This document shows positions 16,775 to 25,573 of a DNA stretch of 64,000 nt, one piece after another. Source of the DNA: Rhizobium sophoriradicis (GTDB lineage Bacteria > Pseudomonadota > Alphaproteobacteria > Rhizobiales > Rhizobiaceae); the NCBI RefSeq assembly GCF_003939025.1, contig NZ_RQIH01000005.1, forward strand, positions 310,001 through 374,000. The letters are read 5' to 3'. The number at the start of each line of letters is the position of its first letter. Within the stretch, counting starts at the first letter, position 1. The notes under the pieces are model-generated. The model was not told where the DNA came from, searched no databases, and was given only the letters and a program-made list of their open reading frames with translations. The position numbers and the translations under genes were made by a program.

Positions 16775-19700
16775 ATGTCGAAGGGTATTATCGCAAATTC
16801 GGTGATGAATGCGGCGGCAGGCATGCTGCTGTTGCTGACGGGCTTCGTCTCCTCGATCATCACGGCGCGTCTGCTTGGGCCGGAGGCAAACGGCATCGTC
16901 GCCTTCTCGCTGTGGCTGGTGATGACAGGCGCCTCGATCGCGGAGCTCGGCTCCAGCATCACGCTCCTGAAGACCATGCCGCAGCTTTCGGCGGAAGGTT
17001 ACGATGAGCGCCGCCGGCGAGGATTTGCCGCCATCCTCGTCAGCTTCATGATGTTTTCGACTGTCGCGCTGCTGGCGCTCTACGCCCTGTTCTTTCTGAC
17101 CTCCGAGGAGATGCACTGGGCCGAGACCGCGCCGTCCGTCGCTCTGGTCACCGGCGCGCTGTTCTTCGTCCAGGCGATCGGATCCTTCGTCAAATTCTAC
17201 CTGATCGGCGAAAAGAAGCTTGGCGCCTTCTTCAAGCTGACCGTCGGCGTCTCGATCGTGCAGCTTGCCGGCGTTGCCGCCGGCGCCGTTTTCTATGGCG
17301 TCGAGGGGGTTCTCGTCGGTTATGCGCTCGGCCAGCTCGTGCTGTTTTTCGCCACACTGCCGATCCTGCTTGCGCGGCGCGACTGGTGCGGGGTCTCGCT
17401 GAAGTATCTCGCCTCGTCCTCCGTCATCCTGTCGATCCAGTTCATCATCGATTCCATCTTCCTCAACCGGCTCGAGCTGCTCTTCCTGCAGCAGTTCTGG
17501 TCGGTGGAGATGGTCGGTTACTACGCCGTCGGCCTGTCGATCGCTAATATCGCGCTGCAACTGCCGATCCAGATGACCGGCAGCCTGCTGCCCTACTATT
17601 CCGAGCGGCGGCATAACAGCGACGATTCGACCTTGCCGGTCGAAGTCTTCGCCGCCGTCACCCGCAGCATGGCCTATATCGTATTGCCGATGAGCCTCGG
17701 GCTTGCGGCGATCTCCAGCGAACTGGTGTTCGTCGTGTTCGGCGAAGCGTTCCGCCGCAGCGGCACGGTGGTGGCGCTGCTGGCGCTGGTGGCGCCCGCC
17801 TATACCTTCATGCAGATCCTCAGCCTCTACCTCCTGTCGATGGACAGGGCCCGCTCCCGCCTGAACATCAGTGTGATAGGTGGCCTTCTGATGGTAGTCG
17901 GTTGTTTACTGATCATACCTAGGCTCGCCGCCGAGGGTGCCGCGCTCGTGCGCATCCTCGTCTTCGTTGCAATGTCGGTGATGATGATCAGACAGACAGG
18001 ATTCGGATCTCAGCTTTCGGGCCTTTACACGAGCCTGACGAAGGTGACGCTCGCTGCCGTGCTTTGTGCCTGCGGGGCGATTTCGGCGCTGGAATTCATA
18101 CAGGGTCCGGCCGGCCTCGTTGCTGCAATCCTTGCCGGCACATTCTGCTATTTCGCCGCACTCCGCGTGCTGCGCGCCGTGCCGGCCGAAGATGTCGACG
18201 TCATGCGCGCCATTCTGGATAAGATGCCGTCGTTGCTCAAGCGGCCTGTGGGACACGCGATCAATTTCATCGCGCCGCGGCTTCCCGGCGATCCCGATCG
18301 CGCCAAGGTCGCGCCCGGCGAATTCTCGCTCGAACCGGCCGAGGGTGCCGGACGCAGCGCTGCCCTGCCTGTCGTCTTCGACGGCACGATCGGGCTGTTC
18401 ATGCCTGAGAATCCCGTGGCGAAGAAACGTTCGGCCGCCGTCCTCTTCGTCAGCCCCTGGGGGTTCGAGGAGATGTGCAGCCGCAAATTCTTCCGCGTCG
18501 CCGCCGAGCATTTCTCCGATATCGGCGTGCCGAGCCTGCGCTTTCATTATCGCGGCACCGGCGATGCGCTGGATTTCGGCGCATTGCCGGCAAGACTGGA
18601 AACCTGGGAAATTTCGATCCGGGCGGCCGCGGCCAAGCTGAAATCGCTCACCGGCTGCGACCGTATCGTCTTGATCGGACAGGGCCTCGGCGCAACGCTT
18701 GCCCAACGCATCGGCTCTTCGATCGACGGCGTCGACAGCCTCGTCATGCTGGCGCCGGTGCTGAGCGGCCGGGCCTATCTGCGCGAACTCACCATGTGGT
18801 CGAAGATCATCGATGCCGATCTCGGCCTCGGCAAGGAGCATGTCCAGACCGCCAAGGTGCAAATCGCCGGGCTGGTCATGCCCGAGGAGATCGCCGGCGA
18901 GCTCGCCAAGCTCAACATCGCCTCGCCACAGGGGTTGGCGGCGTCCCGCTATCTGATCCTCGAACGTCCCGCCAAGGCCGACGATACCGGCTTTGCCGAT
19001 GCGTTGAAGGCGCTCGGCGCCGATGTCGAGCAGACGGTTTTCGAAGGCTATGACGAACTCGTCACCAATCCGCTCTTCGCCAAGACGCCGATGGCTGTGG
19101 TCGCGCTGCTGACGACCTGGCTGGAGGGCGCCACGGTGGAGACGTCCGCCGCTCCTTCGCCGGTAGAAATCGAGAACCCGCCGCTGGCCGGCGATGGTTT
19201 TGTCGAAATGCCGGTCCGTTTCGGAAGCCATGATCACCTGGTCGGCGTCGTCAGCCGGCCGCCCGGCGAGATCAAGGGCAGTGCCGTGCTCTTCCTGTCG
19301 ACGGCCTATGACCGGCATGCCGGCTGGGGGCGGACGACGGTTGATATGGCGCGCGAGCTTGCGCGCCAGGGCGTGGTTTCGCTGCGCTTCGATTCCGCCA
19401 ATGTCGGCGACAGTCCGCCACGGCCCGATGCACCGGAGCAGGTGCTCTATTCCGATACGCAGACCGCCGATGCGGTCGCCGCGCTCGATCTGCTCGAAGG
19501 CATAGCCGCCGGCCCGTTCATGGTGGCCGGCCGATGCAGTGGCGGCTATGTCGCCTTCCGCGCCGGCGTTGCCGACGAGCGGCTGAAGGCCGTCGTGTCG
19601 ATCAATCCCTTCGTTTATTACTGGGATCCTGAGATACCTGTGCGTAAGGAACATGTTGTCTCCGTTCCCCGCAGCCTTGATGATTACGGCCAGCGCCTGG

Positions 19701-20086
19701 CGCGGCTCGATACGCTAAAGCGGCTGCTGCGCGGCCAGGTGGACGTCGTCTCTGCGCTGCAGAACATGGTCATCGCTGCCGGTCGTCGTCTGTCCCCATG
19801 GATCGCGCCGCTGCTCGAACTGCTCCCCGACCGGCGCCACATCGCCCGCGAAGTCCGGCATTCCTTCGCTGAGTTCGGTAAGCGTAAGGTGCCGTTGACG
19901 CTGATCTACAGCGAAGGTGATGTCGGCCTCGATCACGTCTATTTCCACTTTGGACCGCGCGGCGCCAAGCTTTCCCGCTATCCGAACGTGCGGCTGCTGA
20001 TGCTGCCGGACGCCGATCACAATCTGACGCCGCCGCAATCACGCAGGTTCGTGCTCGATGAGATTATCCGTCTCGCCAAAGCGTGA
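16775..20086 (+). CDS. Polysaccharide flippase fused to two alpha/beta-hydrolase domains
   Basis: The 1103-residue protein is a three-part fusion. Residues 1 to about 480 are a Wzx/MATE-like oligosaccharide flippase with about 12-14 hydrophobic segments and the start ITARLLGPEANGIVAFSLW. Residues about 525-790 and about 800-1103 are two alpha/beta-hydrolase domains resembling exosortase-system hydrolases. The first has GQGLG at 635-639, so glycine replaces the nucleophile, and its expected histidine is not obvious. The second has GRCSG at 919-923, placing Cys921 as nucleophile, with Asp in EGDVGLDHV and His in LPDADHNLTP. The first hydrolase may be structural and the second catalytic. The gene closes the carrier-protein/glycan cluster. 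Confidence 0.85.
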   Translation: MSKGIIANSVMNAAAGMLLLLTGFVSSIITARLLGPEANGIVAFSLWLVMTGASIAELGSSITLLKTMPQLSAEGYDERRRRGFAAILVSFMMFSTVALLALYALFFLTSEEMHWAETAPSVALVTGALFFVQAIGSFVKFYLIGEKKLGAFFKLTVGVSIVQLAGVAAGAVFYGVEGVLVGYALGQLVLFFATLPILLARRDWCGVSLKYLASSSVILSIQFIIDSIFLNRLELLFLQQFWSVEMVGYYAVGLSIANIALQLPIQMTGSLLPYYSERRHNSDDSTLPVEVFAAVTRSMAYIVLPMSLGLAAISSELVFVVFGEAFRRSGTVVALLALVAPAYTFMQILSLYLLSMDRARSRLNISVIGGLLMVVGCLLIIPRLAAEGAALVRILVFVAMSVMMIRQTGFGSQLSGLYTSLTKVTLAAVLCACGAISALEFIQGPAGLVAAILAGTFCYFAALRVLRAVPAEDVDVMRAILDKMPSLLKRPVGHAINFIAPRLPGDPDRAKVAPGEFSLEPAEGAGRSAALPVVFDGTIGLFMPENPVAKKRSAAVLFVSPWGFEEMCSRKFFRVAAEHFSDIGVPSLRFHYRGTGDALDFGALPARLETWEISIRAAAAKLKSLTGCDRIVLIGQGLGATLAQRIGSSIDGVDSLVMLAPVLSGRAYLRELTMWSKIIDADLGLGKEHVQTAKVQIAGLVMPEEIAGELAKLNIASPQGLAASRYLILERPAKADDTGFADALKALGADVEQTVFEGYDELVTNPLFAKTPMAVVALLTTWLEGATVETSAAPSPVEIENPPLAGDGFVEMPVRFGSHDHLVGVVSRPPGEIKGSAVLFLSTAYDRHAGWGRTTVDMARELARQGVVSLRFDSANVGDSPPRPDAPEQVLYSDTQTADAVAALDLLEGIAAGPFMVAGRCSGGYVAFRAGVADERLKAVVSINPFVYYWDPEIPVRKEHVVSVPRSLDDYGQRLARLDTLKRLLRGQVDVVSALQNMVIAAGRRLSPWIAPLLELLPDRRHIAREVRHSFAEFGKRKVPLTLIYSEGDVGLDHVYFHFGPRGAKLSRYPNVRLLMLPDADHNLTPPQSRRFVLDEIIRLAKA

Positions 20087-20107
20087 CGGAATTTCAGGCT
20101 GGCAGGA

Positions 20108-21286
20108 TCAGACCCGGTCGGCCGCGGCGACGTTCAGCGATCGATAAAGATCGACATAACGTCCGGCGACAATATCCCAGGAATAGCCGCGCGCGGCGTC
20201 GAGGAGCCCGGAACGAACGACGTCCGGTTGACGTGAAAGGCCTTCATAGGCCGCTTCGATCACGGTCGCGGCGGCCTCGGGATTGGTGAAATCGGCAAGC
20301 CTGATGACGGGATGCCGGTCGGCAAGCGTTGTGAAGGCATCGTTGGCATTCAGCACCGGCAGAAGGCCGGCGCTCATCGCCTCCAGTGCCACTAGGCCGA
20401 AGCCTTCATATTCCGAGGCAGAGGCAAACAGCGAGGCCTCGGCAATGACGCGCCGAATGGCGTCATTGTCGGGCGAAACGTGCAGGGTGACGCGGCCGGA
20501 AAGGTCCCGGCCTTCGATCGCGGCTTCGACATCGGCCCGGTTCAAGTCGGATTCGGCCCCGACGATGTCGAGATGCCAATCCGGGTCACGGGTTTTCAGC
20601 ACGGCCATTGCATCGAGCAAATGCTCCAACCGCTTGTTCACCGAGAACCGGCCGATGGTGACGATGCGGCGCTTTGCCCGACGCGACGCGGTGTCGGCGA
20701 ATTTGCCGATATCGGCGCCATTTTCGATAAGCAGGCTGTCGGGTGCGATTTCGGAGAATTGCTTGAGATCGGAGGCGCTGCAGCAGACGAGCCGGCGGTA
20801 GGCCATCGCCGAAACACGGGTCAGGGTACGAAACCAGATCTTCTTGATCGCCGCGTATTTTCGTGTGTGGAAGAAGCCGCCATGGGTGGTGACGAGCATC
20901 GGCTTGCGATGCAGCAGCCTGCCCCAGGCGAGCGCGTCGAAGAAGAAATCAATGGCATGGACATGGATGAGATCGGCATCGGCGAGATGGCCGAAAACCT
21001 TGGGCGCCAGCGGATAACGGCTGCTGCCGGACCAGGGAATGCGCACCACTTCGATGCCGTCGATATCTTCGCGGGCCGGCAGCTTTTCCTCAGGCGCGGT
21101 GAACAGCGAGTTCAGCGTGACGACGCGAACGCGATAACCGCGCCGCACCGTCTGGCGGGCGAGATTGGCGACCACGTCTTCCAGGCCGCCGCGATTGGGC
21201 AGGAATTGACGCACGACATGGACGATCAGCGGGGCCGATTCCAACGTCGGCTTCTCGCGCACCCTATCTGCCTCGACGATCGCCAT
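20108..21286 (-). CDS. Glycosyltransferase family 4 protein
   Basis: The 392-residue protein is a GT4-type transferase. The N-terminal half has VRQFLPNRGGLEDVVANLA and LIHVHAIDFFFDALAW. The C-terminal half has TIGRFSVNKRLEHLLDAMA and the donor-site EX7E motif in SASEYEGFGLVALEAM. No signal or membrane segment is seen. It is convergent with the flippase-hydrolase gene, ending 22 bases from it, so it is probably part of the same glycan locus though transcribed from the opposite side. Donor and acceptor are unknown. Confidence 0.87.
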   Translation of the reverse strand: MAIVEADRVREKPTLESAPLIVHVVRQFLPNRGGLEDVVANLARQTVRRGYRVRVVTLNSLFTAPEEKLPAREDIDGIEVVRIPWSGSSRYPLAPKVFGHLADADLIHVHAIDFFFDALAWGRLLHRKPMLVTTHGGFFHTRKYAAIKKIWFRTLTRVSAMAYRRLVCCSASDLKQFSEIAPDSLLIENGADIGKFADTASRRAKRRIVTIGRFSVNKRLEHLLDAMAVLKTRDPDWHLDIVGAESDLNRADVEAAIEGRDLSGRVTLHVSPDNDAIRRVIAEASLFASASEYEGFGLVALEAMSAGLLPVLNANDAFTTLADRHPVIRLADFTNPEAAATVIEAAYEGLSRQPDVVRSGLLDAARGYSWDIVAGRYVDLYRSLNVAAADRV

Positions 21287-21431
21287 TTTCCACCTATCGC
21301 TGCGAGCGCCGCATCAAACGGACGCGGGACTCTTATAGCAACGACGAGCTATCTCAGGCGTTAAGTAGCGATTTAAGCGGCATGCCGAACGGCGATTCTT
21401 CGGTAAAAAGGTTAACCGCGTCTGACGGAGC

Positions 21432-21668
21432 TCAGAAGGCTTTGAAGGTCAGCGTCGTCAGCGAGCGGACGATGCCGGGAATATTGGCGATGTTGTCGTT
21501 GATGAACTTGCCGATATCCTGGCCTTCCTCGATATAGACCTTCAACAGCAGGTCGTAGTCGCCGCTGGTGGAATAGAGCTCCGAGACCAGTTCGGTCTGG
21601 TAGATGGCGTCGGCGACATCATAGGTCTTGCCGGGGGCGCATTGGAGCTGGACGAAGATCGGCTTCAT
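21432..21668 (-). CDS. Stand-alone Lrp/AsnC ligand-binding (RAM) domain protein
   Basis: Started at the ATG at 21668 (AGGAAA upstream), the protein has 78 residues and is only the C-terminal ligand-binding domain of Lrp/AsnC regulators, without a helix-turn-helix. The motif SELYSTSGDYDLLLKVYIE and the ending IPGIVRSLTTLTFKAF are characteristic. Such proteins can form amino-acid-binding oligomers. It lies 68 bases downstream of the LysR gene on the same strand, next to lysine catabolic genes, so an effector role in amino-acid sensing is plausible. A longer start at 21740 overlaps LysR and lacks family similarity. Confidence 0.85.
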   Translation of the reverse strand: MKPIFVQLQCAPGKTYDVADAIYQTELVSELYSTSGDYDLLLKVYIEEGQDIGKFINDNIANIPGIVRSLTTLTFKAF

Positions 21669-21736
21669 GGGATTTCCTGCAGAGATTGTTTGGCTGATAT
21701 AATGGTCGAAAGCGCCATGCCGATGCAAGCCGTTCC

Positions 21737-22645
21737 TCACGCAGCCGGATTGGCGGCGGCTTCCGCGACGATCCAGTCGCGAAAGGCGGCGAGCGGCGCA
21801 TAGTCGGCGCGCTCGCGCGGAAAGGCAAGATAATAGCGCTCACGGCTCTCCATCTCCCGGTCGACGGCGGCGACAAGATCGCCGCGCCTGAGCTCCTCCT
21901 GCATCAGGAATGTCGGCAAGAGGGCGACGCCGAGACCGGCGATCGCCGCCTGTGCGGCAGTGGCGAACTGGTCGAAGAGCATGCCATGCACGCTTTCGAA
22001 GGACACGCCGTTGCCGGCGAACCACTGCTCCCAGGCATCCGGGCGCGTCGTCAGATGCAGGAGCGGAACGGCGAGCAGATCCTGCGGTTCCGAAATCCGG
22101 TGCTGATTCAGAAAGTCTGGGCTGCAGGCCGGCACCGTGCGCTCCGACATCAAAAAGGCGAGCTCGGCGCCGGGCCAGTGCGGATGGCCGAAATGGATCG
22201 CGGCATCGATCGAATCGAGGCGGAAATCGAAGGGTGAAAGCCGGGTCACCAGATTGATGGTTACGCCGGGATTGGCGGCGAGGAAGCGCCCGAGCCGCGG
22301 AGCCAGCCAACGCGTGCCGAAGGTCGGCAGGATGGCGAGATTGAGCGTGCCGCCATGCGGATTGGCGCGCAGGTTCAAGGAGGCGCTGGAGATGCGCCGC
22401 AGCGCTTCGCGGATTTCGCGGGCATAACTGTCGCCGGCAAGCGTCAGCCGCATGGTCTGGCGTTCGCGCAGGAAGAGCTCGACGCCAAGCTGCTCCTCCA
22501 GCGCGCTCACCTGGCGGCTGACGGCGCTCTGCGTCAGGTCGAGCTCGCGCGCGGCGGCCGTCACACTGCCGGTGCGGGCAACCGCCTCGAAGGCGGCGAG
22601 ATGTGAAATCGACGGCAGAAACCGTCTTGAGCCAAGCATGTTCAT
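21737..22645 (-). CDS. LysR-family regulator divergent from lysine catabolic genes
   Basis: The 302-residue protein has the LysR helix-turn-helix at residues about 12-70 (SHLAAFEAVARTGSVTAAA, LTQSAVSRQVSALEEQLG) and a periplasmic-binding-like effector domain after residue 95. The GcvA-like ending is typical of regulators of amino-acid metabolism. It is divergent from hglS across 103 bases that hold a perfect palindrome suitable as its operator. It probably activates hglS-amaA-amaB in response to a lysine-pathway intermediate; this is inferred from position. Confidence 0.9.
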   Translation of the reverse strand: MNMLGSRRFLPSISHLAAFEAVARTGSVTAAARELDLTQSAVSRQVSALEEQLGVELFLRERQTMRLTLAGDSYAREIREALRRISSASLNLRANPHGGTLNLAILPTFGTRWLAPRLGRFLAANPGVTINLVTRLSPFDFRLDSIDAAIHFGHPHWPGAELAFLMSERTVPACSPDFLNQHRISEPQDLLAVPLLHLTTRPDAWEQWFAGNGVSFESVHGMLFDQFATAAQAAIAGLGVALLPTFLMQEELRRGDLVAAVDREMESRERYYLAFPRERADYAPLAAFRDWIVAEAAANPAA

Positions 22646-22661
22646 TCCGTTTCAGAATGAG

Positions 22662-22676
22662 CTATTTCCGAAATAG
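22662..22676. promoter_or_regulatory. Palindrome in the LysR/hglS divergent region
   Basis: CTATTTC-C-GAAATAG is a perfect 7+1+7 palindrome 17 bases upstream of the LysR start codon. It contains the T-N11-A core expected of LysR-type operators and lies between the two divergent starts. A second partial repeat, ATTCC...GGAAT-like, flanks it. Function is inferred. Confidence 0.6.
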
Positions 22677-22748
22677 CGATATTTCCGGCTTCGCAGCGGT
22701 TGTAAAGAGTTTCATCCTGCAAAAACGGAATGAGCCGGAGTTTTCCAG

Positions 22749-24161
22749 ATGCCGCAAGCCTTCGTTTCCACTGACCGCATCCGTTCGCTTTTCACCGAGG
22801 CGATGTCGCAGATGTACCGGGCGGAGGTGCCGCAATACGGCACGCTGATCGAACTGGTCGCCGATGTGAATGCCGGCTGCCTCGAAAACGATCCGGAACT
22901 GCGCGAGCGCCTATCCCGGGCCGGCGAGCTCGAACGCATCGATGTCGAGCGCCACGGCGCCATCCGCCTCGGCACGGCGGACGAACTTTTCACCATCCGC
23001 CGGCTGTTTGCCGTCATGGGCATGCAGGCGGTCGGCTATTACGATCTCTCTGTTGCCGGCGTGCCGGTTCATTCCACCTGCTTCCGGCCGATCGACGAGG
23101 CGGCACTCAACGTCAATCCGTTCCGTGTCTTCACCTCACTGCTGCGCCTGGAACTGATTGAGGACGAAGGACTGCGCAGCGAAGCCGGAGCCATTTTGGC
23201 AAAGCGGCGCATCTATACGCCGCGCGCCCTCGCACTGATCGAGCGCCACGAGCAGAATGGCGGTCTGACGGAAGCGGAAGCGACGGAATTCGTCGCCGAG
23301 GCGCTTGAAACCTTCCGTTGGCACGGAGAGGCGACGGTCAGCGCCGAAACCTACAAGCGCCTGCACGACGCCCATCGGCTGATCGCCGACGTCGTCAGCT
23401 TCAAAGGGCCGCATATCAATCACCTGACGCCGCGCACGCTCGATATCGACGCGGTCCAGGCCCGCATGCCGGAACGCGGCATCACGCCGAAGGCCGTCAT
23501 CGAAGGGCCGCCGCGCCGTCATTGCGATATCCTGCTGCGGCAGACGAGCTTCAAGGCGCTGGAGGAGGCGATCGTCTTTGCCGGTGACGCGGAAGCCGTT
23601 CAAGGGACGCATACCGCCCGTTTCGGCGAGATCGAACAGCGCGGCGTGGCGCTGACGGCCAAGGGCCGGGCGCTCTACGACCGGCTGCTCGCCTCGGTTC
23701 GCGGCGAGGTACAGGTCGGCGCCGGCGGCGCCAAGGCCGGCGCTTACGATCAGGAACTCGTCGATCGTTTCAAGGCGCTGCCGGACAGCTGGGACGAGCT
23801 GCGCAGGCAAGACCTGGCCTTCTTCCGTTATTCCGCCACGTCAGCAGGCATTGCCGCCGCGGTCAACGGCACGCTGGCCGGCGATCCGGAAGCGCTGATC
23901 GCCAAGGGTTACCTTGCCTTCTCGCCGATCGTTTACGAAGACTTCCTGCCCGTCAGCGCGGCCGGCATCTTCCAGTCGAATCTCGGTACCGATCAGCAGC
24001 AGAATTACGCCACGCGCTCGAACCGCGACGCCTTCGAGGCCGCACTCGGCGCCACCGTTCAGGACGAGCTGGCGCTTTATGCCGAGCGCCGGGCGGCATC
24101 GCTGGATGCAGCGATGGAAGCGCTCGGCCTTACCGGCCTGCAGCTGAAGACCGTTGCGTGA
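22749..24161 (+). CDS. hglS: 2-oxoadipate dioxygenase/decarboxylase (DUF1338, HglS/YdcJ)
   Basis: The 470-residue protein belongs to the DUF1338 VOC-like iron enzymes that turn 2-oxoadipate into D-2-hydroxyglutarate and CO2. Likely metal ligands are His69 (VERHGAIRLG), a histidine at 222 or 225 (GPHINHLTPRTLDID) and Glu294 (RFGEIEQRG), matching the characterised Pseudomonas enzyme pattern closely. The length matches the family. GGAG lies about 10 bases before ATG 22749. Downstream genes for pipecolate oxidation and aminoadipate semialdehyde oxidation place it as the late step of lysine breakdown. A D-2-hydroxyglutarate dehydrogenase is not in the window. Confidence 0.9.
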   Translation: MPQAFVSTDRIRSLFTEAMSQMYRAEVPQYGTLIELVADVNAGCLENDPELRERLSRAGELERIDVERHGAIRLGTADELFTIRRLFAVMGMQAVGYYDLSVAGVPVHSTCFRPIDEAALNVNPFRVFTSLLRLELIEDEGLRSEAGAILAKRRIYTPRALALIERHEQNGGLTEAEATEFVAEALETFRWHGEATVSAETYKRLHDAHRLIADVVSFKGPHINHLTPRTLDIDAVQARMPERGITPKAVIEGPPRRHCDILLRQTSFKALEEAIVFAGDAEAVQGTHTARFGEIEQRGVALTAKGRALYDRLLASVRGEVQVGAGGAKAGAYDQELVDRFKALPDSWDELRRQDLAFFRYSATSAGIAAAVNGTLAGDPEALIAKGYLAFSPIVYEDFLPVSAAGIFQSNLGTDQQQNYATRSNRDAFEAALGATVQDELALYAERRAASLDAAMEALGLTGLQLKTVA

Positions 24162-24228
24162 AATGCGCGCTTCAACGCTTCATCATATGGGTTAAACTAC
24201 CGCGATTTCGTTCCGATCGGACTGAACC

Positions 24229-25512
24229 ATGCTGAATGATCCGCGCTCCCACGGCCTCTGGGAAAAGACCGCAGCCGAACCGCCTGTCACCTCGCCTCTC
24301 GCAGGCGCGGTATCGGCCGACGTCGTCATCGTCGGCGGCGGCTACACCGGCCTCTCCTCCGCTCTGCATCTTGCCGAAGCCGGCTCGAAGGTGGTGTTGC
24401 TGGAGGCAAAGGAGATCGGTTTCGGCGGCGCGGGGCGCAATGTCGGCCTGATCAATGCCGGCATGTGGGTGATGCCCGACGATCTGCCCGGCGTGCTCGG
24501 TCCGCTGTATGGCGAACGCCTGCTCGAGCTGCTCGGCAATGCGCCGAAGCTGGTCATGGAACTGATCGACAGGCACGGGATTGCCTGCGAACTCGAACGC
24601 AGCGGCACGCTGCACTGCGCCGTTGGCGCCGACGGACTGAAGGAGATCGAGGCACGCGCGGCGCAATGGGCAGCGCGCGGCGCACCCGTGACGCTGCTCG
24701 ATGCGGCGGAGACGGCCAAACGCATCGGCAGCGATGCCTATACCGGTTCGCTGCTCGACATGCGCGCCGGAACGCTGCAGCCGCTGGCCTATGCGCGCGG
24801 CCTTGCCCATGCCGCTGTCAAGGCGGGCGTTGTCATCCATACATCGAGCCCCGTCATCGCAACGGAGCGCAACGGCAGCCGCTGGACCGTGAAGACGAAA
24901 GGCGGTGAGGTCAGCGCGGACTGGATCATCGTCGCGACCGATGCCTATAGCACCGGCCCCTTCGAGCAGGTGCGCAACGAGCAGGTCTATCTGCCCTATT
25001 TCAATTTCGCCACCGTCCCGCTCGGCCACAATCTGCGCCAATCAATCCTGCCGGGGCGGGAAGGCGCATGGGACACCAAGGACATTCTGTCCTCCTTCCG
25101 CATGGATCAGGCCGGCCGTCTCGTTTTCGGCAGTGTCGGAGCGCTGCGCAATACCGGGCTTGCCGTGCACAAGGGCTGGGCCAAGCGCGCCTTGAAGCGG
25201 CTCTTCCCTGTCATCGGCGATGTCGAATTCGAATGCGAATGGTACGGCCAGATCGGCATGACCGACAATGCGCTGCCGCGCTTGCACAAATTTCAGCCCG
25301 GTGTCATCGGTTTTTCGGGTTACAATGGCCGCGGCATCGCTCCCGGCACGGTTTTCGGCCGGACACTGGCCGAGCATATTCTCGGCCGGCTCTCGGAAGC
25401 CGATCTGCCGCTGCCGCTAACCTCGCCCACCGAACCGAGCTTCCGGGCGCTCAAGGAATTATGGTACGAAGCCGGCGCTCAGGTCGCCCATTTCGCCGAT
25501 GCCCGCTTCTGA
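24229..25512 (+). CDS. amaA: FAD-dependent oxidoreductase, probable L-pipecolate oxidase
   Basis: The 427-residue protein is a DAO-family flavoenzyme. The N-terminal dinucleotide-binding motif is VVIVGGGYTGLSSALHLAEAG near residue 30, followed by FGGAGRNVGLINAG. The C-terminal FAD segment is VIGFSGYNGRGIAPGTVFGR. Members between hglS and an ALDH7-type dehydrogenase are AmaA-type L-pipecolate oxidases that feed aminoadipate semialdehyde to AmaB. Other amino-acid or gamma-glutamylputrescine-type oxidases share this fold, so the substrate rests on gene context. Confidence 0.75.
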   Translation: MLNDPRSHGLWEKTAAEPPVTSPLAGAVSADVVIVGGGYTGLSSALHLAEAGSKVVLLEAKEIGFGGAGRNVGLINAGMWVMPDDLPGVLGPLYGERLLELLGNAPKLVMELIDRHGIACELERSGTLHCAVGADGLKEIEARAAQWAARGAPVTLLDAAETAKRIGSDAYTGSLLDMRAGTLQPLAYARGLAHAAVKAGVVIHTSSPVIATERNGSRWTVKTKGGEVSADWIIVATDAYSTGPFEQVRNEQVYLPYFNFATVPLGHNLRQSILPGREGAWDTKDILSSFRMDQAGRLVFGSVGALRNTGLAVHKGWAKRALKRLFPVIGDVEFECEWYGQIGMTDNALPRLHKFQPGVIGFSGYNGRGIAPGTVFGRTLAEHILGRLSEADLPLPLTSPTEPSFRALKELWYEAGAQVAHFADARF

Positions 25513-25573
25513 CGACAAGCGCTTCCGGGAAGCGGAACTCGCTTCTGAGAACAACAAGATTGGAACCACGACA

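Noticed and set aside
17906..19654. 582-residue minus-strand open frame
   Set aside because: Antisense shadow of the flippase-hydrolase gene with shadow-like composition.
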